From JAJTCH01 sp040386195 (lineage in GTDB: Bacteria > Pseudomonadota > Alphaproteobacteria > Rickettsiales > UBA1997): 27,677 nucleotides of DNA. The notes under the pieces are model-generated. The model ran no database searches. It was not told the DNA's origin and saw only the letters and a program-made list of their open reading frames with translations. Of the stretch, positions 15,814 through 27,000 are shown piece by piece. The stretch is from positions 1-27,677 of the forward strand of contig JAZKFV010000026.1 of assembly GCA_040386195.1 (NCBI GenBank), given 5' to 3'. Position 1 is the first letter of the stretch; each line of letters begins with the position of its first letter. The translations under genes were made by a program, and so were the position numbers.

Positions 15814-15900
15814 TTAGTCGTTAGTCGTTAGTCGTTAGTCGTTAGTTGTTCCAAATTTGGTTTGACTAACGACTAATGACTAACGACTAATGACTAATAC
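15814..15900. repeat. Heptanucleotide-repeat palindrome overlapping the leuD 3' end
   Basis: Five tandem heptamers (four TTAGTCG and one TTAGTTG) at 15814-15848 face five inverted ones (CTAACGA/CTAATGA alternating, last CTAATAC) at 15866-15900. Arms 15814-15845 and 15866-15897 pair over 32 positions, all Watson-Crick except two G-T pairs. In a plus-strand RNA these are tolerated wobbles; in a minus-strand RNA they become C-A mismatches. The loop holds the palindrome CCAAATTTGG (15851-15860) centred on the same axis. The leuD stop codon (15894-15896) lies inside the right arm. It is built like the palindrome at 14895-14969 but from a different heptamer. Confidence 0.9.
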
Positions 15901-16496
15901 AACCACGATAATTTTTTTTGGTTCTGCGCTTCAAAAAGATTGATTTTATTTTCTTTAAGTAATGTCAATCCAATATCGTCCAAACCTTCCAGCAAGCAGG
16001 TTTTTCTAAAGCCGTCAATCTCAAATTTATAAATTTTATTGCCCGCCCGCACTTCTTGTTTAGGCAAATCAATGTTAAAATTATTATCAGAATCTTCAGC
16101 CAATTTCATCAATTCTTCAACTTGATCTCCCGCTAAAACAATGGGCAAAATACCATTTTTGAAACAGTTATTATAAAAAATATCGGCAAAAGAAGGAGCA
16201 ATAATGCATTTAATGCCAAAATCAAACAATGCCCAAGGAGCGTGCTCACGGCTAGATCCGCAGCCAAAATTGCTGCCGGCAACGATGATGTGAGAATTGT
16301 GATAAGGAGTTTGGTTTAAGATAAAATCAGCAATTTCATTTCCCGCCAAATCATAACGCATCTCGTGAAAAAGATTTTTGCCAAGTCCAGTTCTTTTAAT
16401 AGTTTTGAGGAATTGTTTAGGAATAATCATGTCAGTATCAATATTGACAAGAGGCATCGGAGCAGCTTTTGATTGCAAAACGGTGAACTTTTCCAT
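15894..16496 (-). CDS. leuD: 3-isopropylmalate dehydratase small subunit
   Basis: The 200-residue protein is the swivel subunit of isopropylmalate isomerase in leucine synthesis. It has NIDTDMIIPKQFL near the start and the aconitase-family motif GSNFGCGSSREHAPWAL (about residues 74-90), followed by PSFADIFYNNCFKNGILP. It needs the large iron-sulfur subunit LeuC, which is not in this window, so leuC must lie elsewhere if the enzyme works. The start matches the family. The stop codon and last codons fall inside a heptanucleotide palindrome, so the repeat may have changed the last residues (WLY). Confidence 0.95.
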   Translation of the reverse strand: MEKFTVLQSKAAPMPLVNIDTDMIIPKQFLKTIKRTGLGKNLFHEMRYDLAGNEIADFILNQTPYHNSHIIVAGSNFGCGSSREHAPWALFDFGIKCIIAPSFADIFYNNCFKNGILPIVLAGDQVEELMKLAEDSDNNFNIDLPKQEVRAGNKIYKFEIDGFRKTCLLEGLDDIGLTLLKENKINLFEAQNQKKLSWLY

Positions 16497-16624
16497 TGAT
16501 TAAATTTGAATGGCTGAATATTTGAAAAAAACAAATTAAAGCAATTATTCCTTATTTTACAAGTGTCTATTTTGGATCAAAGATTCAATCGTAGTTGGAT
16601 TATAAATCAGCTGGGTGCCAATAA

Positions 16625-16930
16625 CTTTGCATTGTTGGTTATAATTTTAAGCTCGCTGATAATTTATTATTTGCTCCTAATGTTGGATTAAAATATTTTT
16701 CTTTAACTCAAAATAATTATCAGGAAAAAGGCGCTGGTAATAATGGTTTAAAAGTTTCTAATCAAGATTTTTATAATCTTAATTCCGAAATTGGTTTTAA
16801 ATTTAATGTTGGATTAGCCATCAATATTTCCGACGAAAGTAATTCCTCACTACAACTACAATACAATCTCCAACTCTCAACAAAATTCATCAGCAACAGC
16901 GGATCACTGCAATATCGGTATGTTTTTTAG
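16625..16930 (+). pseudogene. Autotransporter beta-barrel C-terminal remnant
   Basis: This frame is open for about 101 codons but has no usable start codon and is preceded by an in-frame stop at 16622-16624. It reads YNFKLADNLLFAPNVGLKYF, then a glycine/asparagine loop, FYNLNSEIGFKFNVGLAI, and SLQLQYNLQLS, ending in GSLQYRYVF. Alternating hydrophobic strands, N-V-G-L-K-Y turns and a final phenylalanine are hallmarks of the last strands of an autotransporter outer-membrane barrel. The passenger and most of the barrel are missing, and upstream sequence (16497-16624) shows no trace I can read. It is most likely a decayed or deleted gene. Autotransporter remnants are common in Rickettsiales-like genomes. 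Confidence 0.68.
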
Positions 16931-17063
16931 ATTTTTTTAACGATGATTTTGGGTTTTGGGTTGATTTGAAATTTAATAACAAGAAACAGAAATTTCATTG
17001 TAAAATATTTTCTGCAATTTTAGGATACTAAAAATCTTATCAAGAAATTGCCACTCTTATCAA

Positions 17064-18035
17064 ATGAAAAACCAAAAAATATTTAGAAATAAAAATCAAA
17101 CAAACAAGAAAATTTTCAACAGGCCAAATTCTGTTTGGATGCTTTTTGGTATGCTTATTATGGTTATTTGTTTAGCGTTGAATAACGATGCTAAGGCTGA
17201 TTGGTTTGGGAAGAAAGAGGAGAGTTGTAAGAATTTGGTTGATAAGGGCATAGGAAGTAAAGCTTTTCTTAAAGTAAATTATAAAAAAATTTATGACATT
17301 TGCGCAGAAAAATCAAAAACAGGAGACTATTTAGAAATTTACTCTCGCTACACTTTTTATAAATATATTGATAAATCCTTCCAAGATAAAATGGAAGCAA
17401 ACAAATATCACTGGATGCTCTTCTACGCCAATCAAAACAGCCGCGAGTTTGATTCAAAAACCAAAGAATTTAAAAAAGAACAAGGTCTTTATGAGCAAGA
17501 GCTAAAAGACTTCGAGGAGCAAATAACTCAAGAAGAAAAAATTAAATCCTTTTCTTATATTGCTGATAATTTAGCCACTGGTAATGAAGGCTGGGTTTTA
17601 AAACATGATTATCAGAAATCGTTTGAATATTTGAAGAGGGCGGCAGAGGTAGGTGATTTATTTTCCCAGGCTGAATTAGGGGCTTGTTATTTTGGTGGAG
17701 GAGATAGATTTTATAAAATGGAATTTCCCGTCAACTATGTTGAAGCATATAAGTGGACATATCTTTCGATCCTGCACTCAAAACAAAAAAATACCGCCTT
17801 TGAATCTTCAAAAAAAATGCTTGATATAATTTCCTCAAAGGCTTCCAAAATAGAAATTATGCAAGCCAAAAAAGATGCTAATAATTGGTTAAAGCAAAAT
17901 GAAAAATTTATAAAATCCCATCCTTTAGAAATTGTGAATATTACAAAAGAACAGGCTGAGATTGATAAAAAACAAACTCAAGAAATTATTAATAAATATG
18001 AGATGTATCTGACTCCAATTAAAACAAATAAATAA
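17064..18035 (+). CDS. Exported Sel1-like repeat protein
   Basis: The 323-residue protein has a basic start (~22 residues), a hydrophobic segment (about 24-41, SVWMLFGMLIMVICLAL) and AKADW, a plausible signal peptidase site near residue 45. It is probably secreted or periplasmic. A charged helical part with EQELKDFEEQITQEEK follows. Residues about 190-245 (DYQKSFEYLKRAAEVGD, SQAELGACYFGGGD, NYVEAYKWTYLS) fit two Sel1-like repeats, which form TPR-like protein-binding superhelices. The function is unknown. The giant RTX gene starts 26 bp downstream in the same direction, so cotranscription is likely. Confidence 0.78.
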   Translation: MKNQKIFRNKNQTNKKIFNRPNSVWMLFGMLIMVICLALNNDAKADWFGKKEESCKNLVDKGIGSKAFLKVNYKKIYDICAEKSKTGDYLEIYSRYTFYKYIDKSFQDKMEANKYHWMLFYANQNSREFDSKTKEFKKEQGLYEQELKDFEEQITQEEKIKSFSYIADNLATGNEGWVLKHDYQKSFEYLKRAAEVGDLFSQAELGACYFGGGDRFYKMEFPVNYVEAYKWTYLSILHSKQKNTAFESSKKMLDIISSKASKIEIMQAKKDANNWLKQNEKFIKSHPLEIVNITKEQAEIDKKQTQEIINKYEMYLTPIKTNK

Positions 18036-18061
18036 CTTATAAATTTAAATAACTAAAACTT

Positions 18062-21000
18062 ATGCCAAACAACACACAACCAGATTCAGGAGATTTTTTA
18101 ATTAGTACTAAAAAGTTTTTGGATAAAAATGCTCAAGCTATTCGTCAAGATTATAACGTTTCTTACGAAAGGATTGCCTCATCTCATCCATCATCACCTG
18201 AATATCAAGTTAAAATTTCAGCTACTACCGGTGTGGTGGTTGAATATATTTGGGAAGGAGTAGCTCAATTTAGCTACGGCACATTGTTTCGCTCTGTAAC
18301 CAAAGCTCTTGGTGCTATATTGCCTAATCAGACTGCAAAAAGAATTGAGTTTGTAACCAAGCCAATTAATGAAGCAGTTTATAAGATGATTGATATTAAG
18401 GGAGACGAGGTTGGAGCCTCATTTGGTGAATTAACGGCTGATATTTTTGATTATAGTAGTGGTAATAATAATCAAAATGAAAATTCTAATATTTCAAATA
18501 GAACAAGACAAGAAACGATTATCAACTCTACTTCCGACTCTGGCGAAAACAAATCAATCACTGCCACCAAAACCACCAACCCCAAAGGCACCAGCTCAAT
18601 CTCAGTAAATTCTGATGATTATTCTAAAGATGACCTTCTTTCCTCCTCAAAAAACCTAGCCAAAGACAATATTGGTTCCAATCTAACAATTGAAGGAAGT
18701 GACGGAACTATTAACGGAACAGTAATTAATCAAGAGCTGCTAAAAGATGCCAACAAAATTTTAAAAAACGATCTAACTCTAGATTCTCCATTGATCACTA
18801 AAATTGATGATAACAATTATGGGTTATTAGAAAAAAATACCATTCTCACCCTTAAAGATGGCACCACCTCTACCTTAGACACTATTATTTCCAGTCTCCA
18901 AACTTCCTTTCAAGCCATTCCCAAATTCCTTTTTAGTGCTGCAGATTTTGGCCCAGATCTACTTAATGCTATGACTTCAATCTTTAGTAACGAGCATCCT
19001 CTGATTCGTGATGATAGTGGTAATCAGATTTACTTAGACGCAGATGGTTATCAAACTACAAACGCAATAGATCCAGTAACAGGACAGCCAAATGAAGAAG
19101 CCAAAGGTGCTTCTCCATTAGAAAGAATCGAAGCTGAATTCATCGCCAGAATAATTGAAGGAGAAAGTGCTCAAGATATTGCGATAGATATTGCGGAGCG
19201 AGAATTTGCCAGAAATATTTCTAATGATCTTGCCAATAAAATTGGCGGGTCAAATGTTGCTCAAGCAGGAATGGCTCTTATCATTATGAAGGTTGGTCTT
19301 GCTGCAATACAAGGCGATGGTCTTAACGGTAATGATTATGCTATGATTGCTGCGGAAGGAATTCTGGTGGCTTTTGGTGTTAGCCCGGCTGCAGCCCAAA
19401 TCATTGTTAGTGCTGTTGATAAAATAATTCAAGAAGATGGTAGATTAAATGCCAATGAATATCAGGATGTTGCAGCAGCTGCAGCAACTGCGGTTGTTGT
19501 TATTACTGTATGTGAGATGGTAGGTAGTTTTGTGGGAAGTTTTTTTGGCCCAGCGGGAACGGTTGTTGGGTTTATAGTTGGTGCTTTAGTCGGTTATGTA
19601 ATTGCGGCTCCAGTTTACAACTCAATTCGCAATAGTTGGGAAGATTTTGAGCAAATCTATGATGCTTTTGAAGATATGTTTAAAGGTGATAATATTGGTG
19701 AGCAATTAAAAGAAGCATTGAAAGGATATGAAGATTTTCAAAGAACTATCACTGTTGATTTTGTTAAAGATATTGCAATTGGTGTCTACAATTTATTTGG
19801 TGGACATTACGGTAAAACTCTAGGCGCTGGAGAATATTGGAATCCATACTCCTTCATCAATGTCACCCCCAAAGAAGACGGAACTGGAAGTATTATCACC
19901 GGTGTTGAGCGCGAAGGTGCGGTGTTGATTGCTTCAGAGAATGGCAATGATGATATTTATGGCACTAACGGCCAAGATATTATGATTGGTAAATCTGGCA
20001 AAAACACCATCTTAGGTTATGACGGCAACGATCATATTGAAGGCAGAAGTAATGATGATATTTTGATTGGTGGTCAAGGTGATGATGAGATTTTAGGTGG
20101 GCTTGGAAATGATTATTTATCAGGAAGTGAAGGCGATGATAGTTTATTTGGTGGTGCTGGTGATGACATAATTTTGGGTGGCGAAGGCAATGATTATATC
20201 GAAGGCGGCGATGGTAATGATCAAATCGAAGGTGGAGCGGGAAGTGATTATATTGATGGTGGTGTTGGTAATGATACAATTGTAGGAGGTGCGGGTAACG
20301 ACATTATTGAAGGACAAGATGGTGATGATTCAATTTTAGGTGAAGATGGTGACGACATTATTTTGGCTGGAGATGGCAATGACATTGTTGATGGCGGTAC
20401 TGGAGATGATGTGATTGAAGGCGGTGCTGGCAATGATAACCTAGCAGGCAATGATGGTGACGACACAATTAACGGCGGTGCAGGAATTGATATAATTTTT
20501 GGCGATGTTGGTAGTGATATTATTAATTCTGGGCACGATGATGATTTAGTCTTCGGCGGAATTGGTAATGATATAATCTACGGAAGTAACGGCAATGACA
20601 GCCTCTATGGTGAAATTGGTAATGATTATGTGATTGGTGGTGAAGGCGATGACATTATCGATGGCGGAGCCGGAGATGATGTGTTGATGGGCGGCAAAGG
20701 CAATGACACTATCGCTACTGGAGAAGGCAATGATACGATAATATTTTTACAAGGTTATGGGCAAGATACAATTGATGATACTGATGCGGCGGGAAGTGAT
20801 GTGATTAGATTAGCCGATACCAACTCTAACCAAATTGTTCTTGGCAAAGTTGACAACGATTTAGTTATTCAATTCAAAAATCCCAACTATAACAGCTCTT
20901 TAGCCATTTCAGAAACCAACCAACAATTCACCACTGATAAAATCACCATCAAAAACGAATTTAATCTTGATGGAACAACCAATTCAGCTATTGACAGAAT

Positions 21001-24000
21001 TGAATTTGCCGACGGCAAAAAAATTGAATTAACCACCAATAATTTACAACAGCTAATCAACAACCCATCCCAACCACTGACCACTGACCACTTACAACTG
21101 ACAACTTATTCCAACATCGACACTGCAATTCAAACCGAACTGGCTCTTGGTTATCAAGAAAATTTCTCAACCGAAGAAGAGGCGGGAAATAATCAAACTG
21201 AAAACCCCAACTCCAGCTTCTACGACCACAATTATGAAACCTCAGCCAATCAAGATCAAATTGATAATGAAAAATTCAACGAAGTTCAATGGCGTTCCCA
21301 CAAAGAAAAACGCAGTGCTTTTGGTGGTCATTATACTGTCTGGACAAAATATTATGAGCGGAACTTAAACGGCACTAACGGCAATGATCGTATTGTTGGT
21401 AATTGGTGGGCAGAAAATATTAATGGCGGGGCAGGCGATGATCAACTTTCTGGAAATGACGGCAATGACACAATTCGCGGTGGAACAGGAAATGATTTAA
21501 TCTCTGGCGGCACAGGTGAAGACAGTCTTTATGGCGAAGCTGGCAACGATAAAATCTATGGTGGAACCGGCAATGATTATATTGATGGCGGCGCGGATAA
21601 TGATGATTTGATTGGCAATGAAGGTGATGACACAATGTTGGGCGGCGATGGTGATGATCGACTTTCTGGCAATGGTGGCAATGATAATTTAAATCTGGGA
21701 ACAGGAAATAATATTGCTTATGGCGGCGCTGGAATTGACACCATCACTTCCGCATCTGCCAACGGCAAAAACTTCATCGATGGCGGCGATGATAACGACA
21801 TCATCAACGCCGGCAGCAACGACGATTACATCACCGGCAGCTCAGGAAACGATTCCATCAATGGTGGAGATGGAAATAATCAAATTTATGGCAATGACGG
21901 CAGTGACAATATCACATCAGGAATTGGTGATGATTATATCTCCGGCGGCTCGGGTGATGATATTATTAATGCTGGTAATGGTAATAATACCGTTTATGGC
22001 AATTTAGGAAATGACCAAATCACAGCTGGAACTGGCATTGATTATATCTATGGTGGAGCTGGAGCTGATATTGTTAAAGCTGGCGCTGGCAATGATGTAA
22101 TCTATGGCAACTCAGATCAAGATTGGATTGAAGGTGAAGCAGGAAATGATTCAATTTACGGTGGAACTGGAAGTGACAATTTATTTGGTGGTGATGGCAA
22201 TGACATTATAAACGGCAATGAAGATGGCGATGTAATTTACGGCGGCAAAGGCAATGATCAACTTTATGGCGGACAAGGAAATGATATTTTAATTGATGAT
22301 CAAGGCAGTGACCAACTTGATGGTGGCGCTGATAAAGACATCATTATTCTCACCAAAGAAGATGGCGCCAGCACTTCAGTTGACACCATCAACAACTTCA
22401 ACAAAGACGAAGATAAAATTATCCTCAAAGTAAATTACAAAACCCCAATCAACTTCACAATTTTGCAAGCATCAATGCAGCAAAATGGTGCCAACACTGA
22501 AATCAATTTAGATAACGGTCAAAAAATTATTATCACCAACACTAATAAAGCCGACCTCAACGAGCATAATTTTGCGATTGGTTTATCAACCGGAACTAGC
22601 TCCGCAGCAAATCAAATCCTCTTTGGAACTGAAGGCGACGACACATTATTCGGAGATCAAACTGACAACACTATTTATGGCGGAGCCGGCAATGACGAAC
22701 TCTGGGGCGGACTTGGATCAGATGCGCTTTATGGGCAGGATGGGAATGATATTTTGAGATATGAGGCGGATGGGGTTTATGTGGGAACCAGAAGTCTATA
22801 TGGTGGTTATAATGAAAAAGTTATTTATTGGGGATATAGCCATAACTACACTCATCCTGATCATTATTATAGATCCGATGGAAGTCAGTCAAATGGTGGT
22901 TGGTGGATTGATCCAAATCCGTATGTCAATTATACAAATGTTTATAATGCCAATTGGGAAAATAATGTTGATGTGGCTATCAATTCAGATATTTTATCGC
23001 GGGTTCAAATTGCAAGTCATTACATTATTAGTCCTGGAAATCACGGATCATTTTTTGGATATGTTAAAAAAAGAGACGACATAAGAGGCGTTTATTCGGT
23101 AACCAAAATAGAATATCAAGATACGGTAAGCGATTATTTCTCCACCAAAAATTTCTACAATTCCCAACTAACCGATATTACCGGCTACAACCGCAGCTTC
23201 GATCGTTTCATCGGCGGCGCTGGGCAAAATGTAATCTTAATGACCGAAGGTAATGACGTTCTAACCGCTGAAGATCCAACCAGCGCTGGAGCAGTTGTTG
23301 GCCAATCACGAGTGCAAAATATTTCTACAATTTATGCTGGCGCTGGCAATGATGTTCTCAATTTCACCAGCCCAAAATTCACCTTCGGCGATATGACTTT
23401 TTATGGTGGCGATGGTAATGATAAAATCTGGAGCAACGCTGGCAACGATAAAATATTTGGTGGTGATGGTAATGATGAAATTTATTCTGGAAAAGGAAAT
23501 GATACAATTGATGGTGGTTCGGGTGATGATGTGATTTATGGTGGTGATGGTAATGATGTAATTTTAGGTGGAGAAGGAAATAACAAAATTTACGGCGAGG
23601 CTGGAGATGATATAATCTTTGCTGGTACTGGTGCAGATGTCATTAATGGTGGTGATGGCAACGATACTATTTCTTACGTTAATTCTTCTTCAGCGGTCAA
23701 AGTTAATATAGGAAACATAACATTTTATGGAGTTGCTGGAGGTTCTGCTGGCGCTAGCACTATTACCAATGTTGAAAATATTATCGGCTCATCTTTTGAT
23801 GATATTTTAATTGGTTCATACGCCAATAATATTCTTTCCGGCAGTTTAGGTAATGATTTGTTAAAAGGCAGCTTGGGTGATGATACTTATGTTTTTAACA
23901 AAGGCGATGGTTCTGATACTATTGCTGATGTTGAATATCCTATTACAACACCCAGCTCTGGTAATGATAAAATTCTCCTCAACGGTTACACAGAAGATCA

Positions 24001-27000
24001 AGTCATCCTTAAAATTGGTGCCAATATCAACGATCTGGAAATAACTTTTAAAGATAATTCGCAAGATAAAATCACTATTTTATGGCAGCTAAATCAGACA
24101 TCAACCAGTCAAAAAATTGAGACTTTAGAATTTAGCAATGGCCGCTCATTTAATTTGAGCAATCTTTATTTAATTAACGAAGATACAGTAGCTCGAATTG
24201 CTAACTCAAAGGTTAACCCCTCAAGCACCGCAATTGTATCATCATCTCACGGCTTTTTAGCTGTTGGAGATAGCGGCAATATCAACTATCTTCCTAGTGC
24301 TAATTTTTCTGGATTGGATCAAGTTACTTATCAAGAAAAAAACTCCAGCGGTGTGGTGCTTTACACTAAAACCTACAGCATCTTCATCGCTGCTCAAAAC
24401 GACGCCCCAACTACAACTGTTATTGCCAATCAAGAAATTAATCCTGAACAACAATTCAGCGTTAATTTATCACAATATTTTGCTGATGCTGATAATGATA
24501 ATTTGCAATATACCGTTAAACTAAATGGCAATGAAACTCTTCCTAATGGAATTAGTTTTAATCAAACCACCAAAACCATTTCAGGAGTTTCAGCAACAAT
24601 CCAAAATCTTCATTTTGAAGTAATGGTTTCTGACAATAAAGGCGGAGCAGTTAATAACAGCTTCAACATTAATGTCGTCGCTCCAACTACTTCCGGCACC
24701 AATATTGCTAATAATTTATTGGCGAGTTTTGCCGCTCCAAATCCAGCAAATACTCACCAACCAGTTTTAAGCGCAGAAGTAATCAATCAAATTTCCCACA
24801 CCACTTACATTCAAAACGAAGGCTCAAACTTTAGCGAGAACATCACCGCCGATCAACCAACTGCAAATAACTTTGTTGATGCCGGAGCAGGAAATGACAA
24901 CATCAAAACTTTTGCTGGCAACGATATTATCAACGCCGGAACTGGTAATGATAAAATAAGTTCAGGAACCGGAAACGACATAATCACTGGTGGAACAGGT
25001 TCTGATACTTTTGTGATTTCTACAGGAAACACCAATGGTGAAACTACAATCACAGATTTTGAATTTAATAACTCGGCTGAAACTATTGATATTTCCAGCT
25101 TCATTGGCATTCGCAATTTAAGTGATTTAACCATCACCGCTGGCTCAGCAATTATCCATTTACCCAATGGACAAACCATTCACATTTTAAACGCTACTCC
25201 TGAAAATATCAGTGCCAGCAATTTCCAATTTGCCGCCAATCAAGCGCCAACTGCTAACAACATTAACTCTGCAACCAATGAAGATCACTCGGTGAATATC
25301 GATGTGTTGGCAACAGCGGCAGATATTGAGGGTGATTCATTATCAATCAACAGCATCAATCAGCCAACTCACGGAACTGCACAAATAATCACCAACCCTC
25401 AAACCGGTCATCAAACCATTTCTTATATGCCAAATGCTAATTACAATGGAACAGATAGTTTTGCTTACACAATAAGTGATGGCAACGGTGGAACTGCACA
25501 AAGAACCGTTAGCGTTGCAATTGCTTCAGCAAATGATGCGCCGCTTTTTATCAACAATTATAATTATACTGAAGAGCTGGTTAATAGCTACACGGCCAAT
25601 GGTCAGCATCTAGCATCAATCACCAATCTTGTTGATGGTGGTTGGGTGGTTGCTTGGCACTCATATTACAATGACGATTCATATTATGACATTTACTTGC
25701 AGCGTTATGATGTTAATGGTCATAAAGTTGGCACTGAAACAAGGGTGAATACTACTACTGTTGATCATCAGTTTGATCCTTCTGTTAATGCTCTTCCAGA
25801 TGGCGGTTGGCTGGTTAGTTGGACATCATATGGTCAGGATGGTTCAGGATGGGGGGTTTATGCTCAGCGTTATGATCAAAGCGGAGTTGCAGTTGGTAAT
25901 GAATTTGCGGTTAATAGCTACACATCTGCCAGTCAATATGGCTCGGCAATCAGCGCCACAAATGATGGTGGCTTTATAGTCGCTTGGGCTTCCGATAAAC
26001 AAGATGATTCCTATGAAGCGGTATATTTCCAGCGTTATGATTTAGATGGCAATAAGGATGGCGGTGAAACTCAAGTTAATACTTATACATTTAGAGCTCA
26101 GCTCAACCCGGCAATCACAACTCTTCAAGATGGTAGCTTCATCATAGTTTGGCAATCCGACATCGAGGATGGTTCGGGCTATGGTGTATATTTGCAACAT
26201 TATTCATCTGAGGGCATAAAAATTGGTGATGAAACCCAAGTTAATATTTTTACCAATAGTGATCAGTCCAACCCAACAATTGCTAGCCTTGCTGATGGTG
26301 GTTTTATAATTGCTTGGGATTCAGGAAATTTAGACGATGTTTATTTTCAGCGTTATTCTGCCAATGGCACTAAAATTGGTGATGAGACAAGAGCCAACAC
26401 CAATGCTGCCTATGGTCAATTCAAACCGCAAATTGCCGGGCTCAAAAATGGTGAATGGGTAATATCTTGGACATCATACGCCCAGGATGATTCTGGATGG
26501 GGAATATATTCGCAACATTATGACCAATTTGGAAATAAAATTGGTGGCGAAACTTTGGTCAATAGCTTCACAGTCAAAAGCCAATATAATTCCACTATCA
26601 CCGCTTTAAATGACGGTGGTTGGGTAATCGCTTGGGAATCGGACGGTCAAGACGGTTCGGCCGAAGGCATATATCAACAACGTTTTGCAGCTGATGGCAG
26701 CAAAGTTGGTTCAACTGGCAGCAATATAACTAAAGAATTAACAGTAATTGAAGACACATCATCAAATCCTGTTTTAATCGCTGCAACTGATCCTGATAAC
26801 GATGTTCTTAACTATTCTTTAAAAGACAATCATCACCCCCAAAAAGGTGAAGTTATTTTTGATCAACAACAAGGAACTTACACCTACATTCCGCATAGCA
26901 ATCAAAACGGTAATGATAATTTTGTAATTATTATTAATGATGGCAATGGCGGTAATGCTGAGCTCAATGTCAATGTTAAAATCACCGCAGTCAATGACGC

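Noticed and set aside
14895..15900. Heptamer arrays as CRISPR repeats or ordinary terminators
   Set aside because: There are no spacers between units and the unit is 7 bp. The T-tracts do not suit the direction of the flanking genes.
19980..20466. Antisense frames rich in His/Tyr or Ser/Pro opposite RTX block 1
   Set aside because: They are mechanical reverse translations of the 27-bp RTX repeat in other frames and have no independent gene features.
21147..25979. Several plus- and minus-strand frames of 60-108 codons within the giant gene
   Set aside because: All lie in alternative frames of the continuous RTX reading frame, with low-complexity, methionine- or isoleucine-rich translations.
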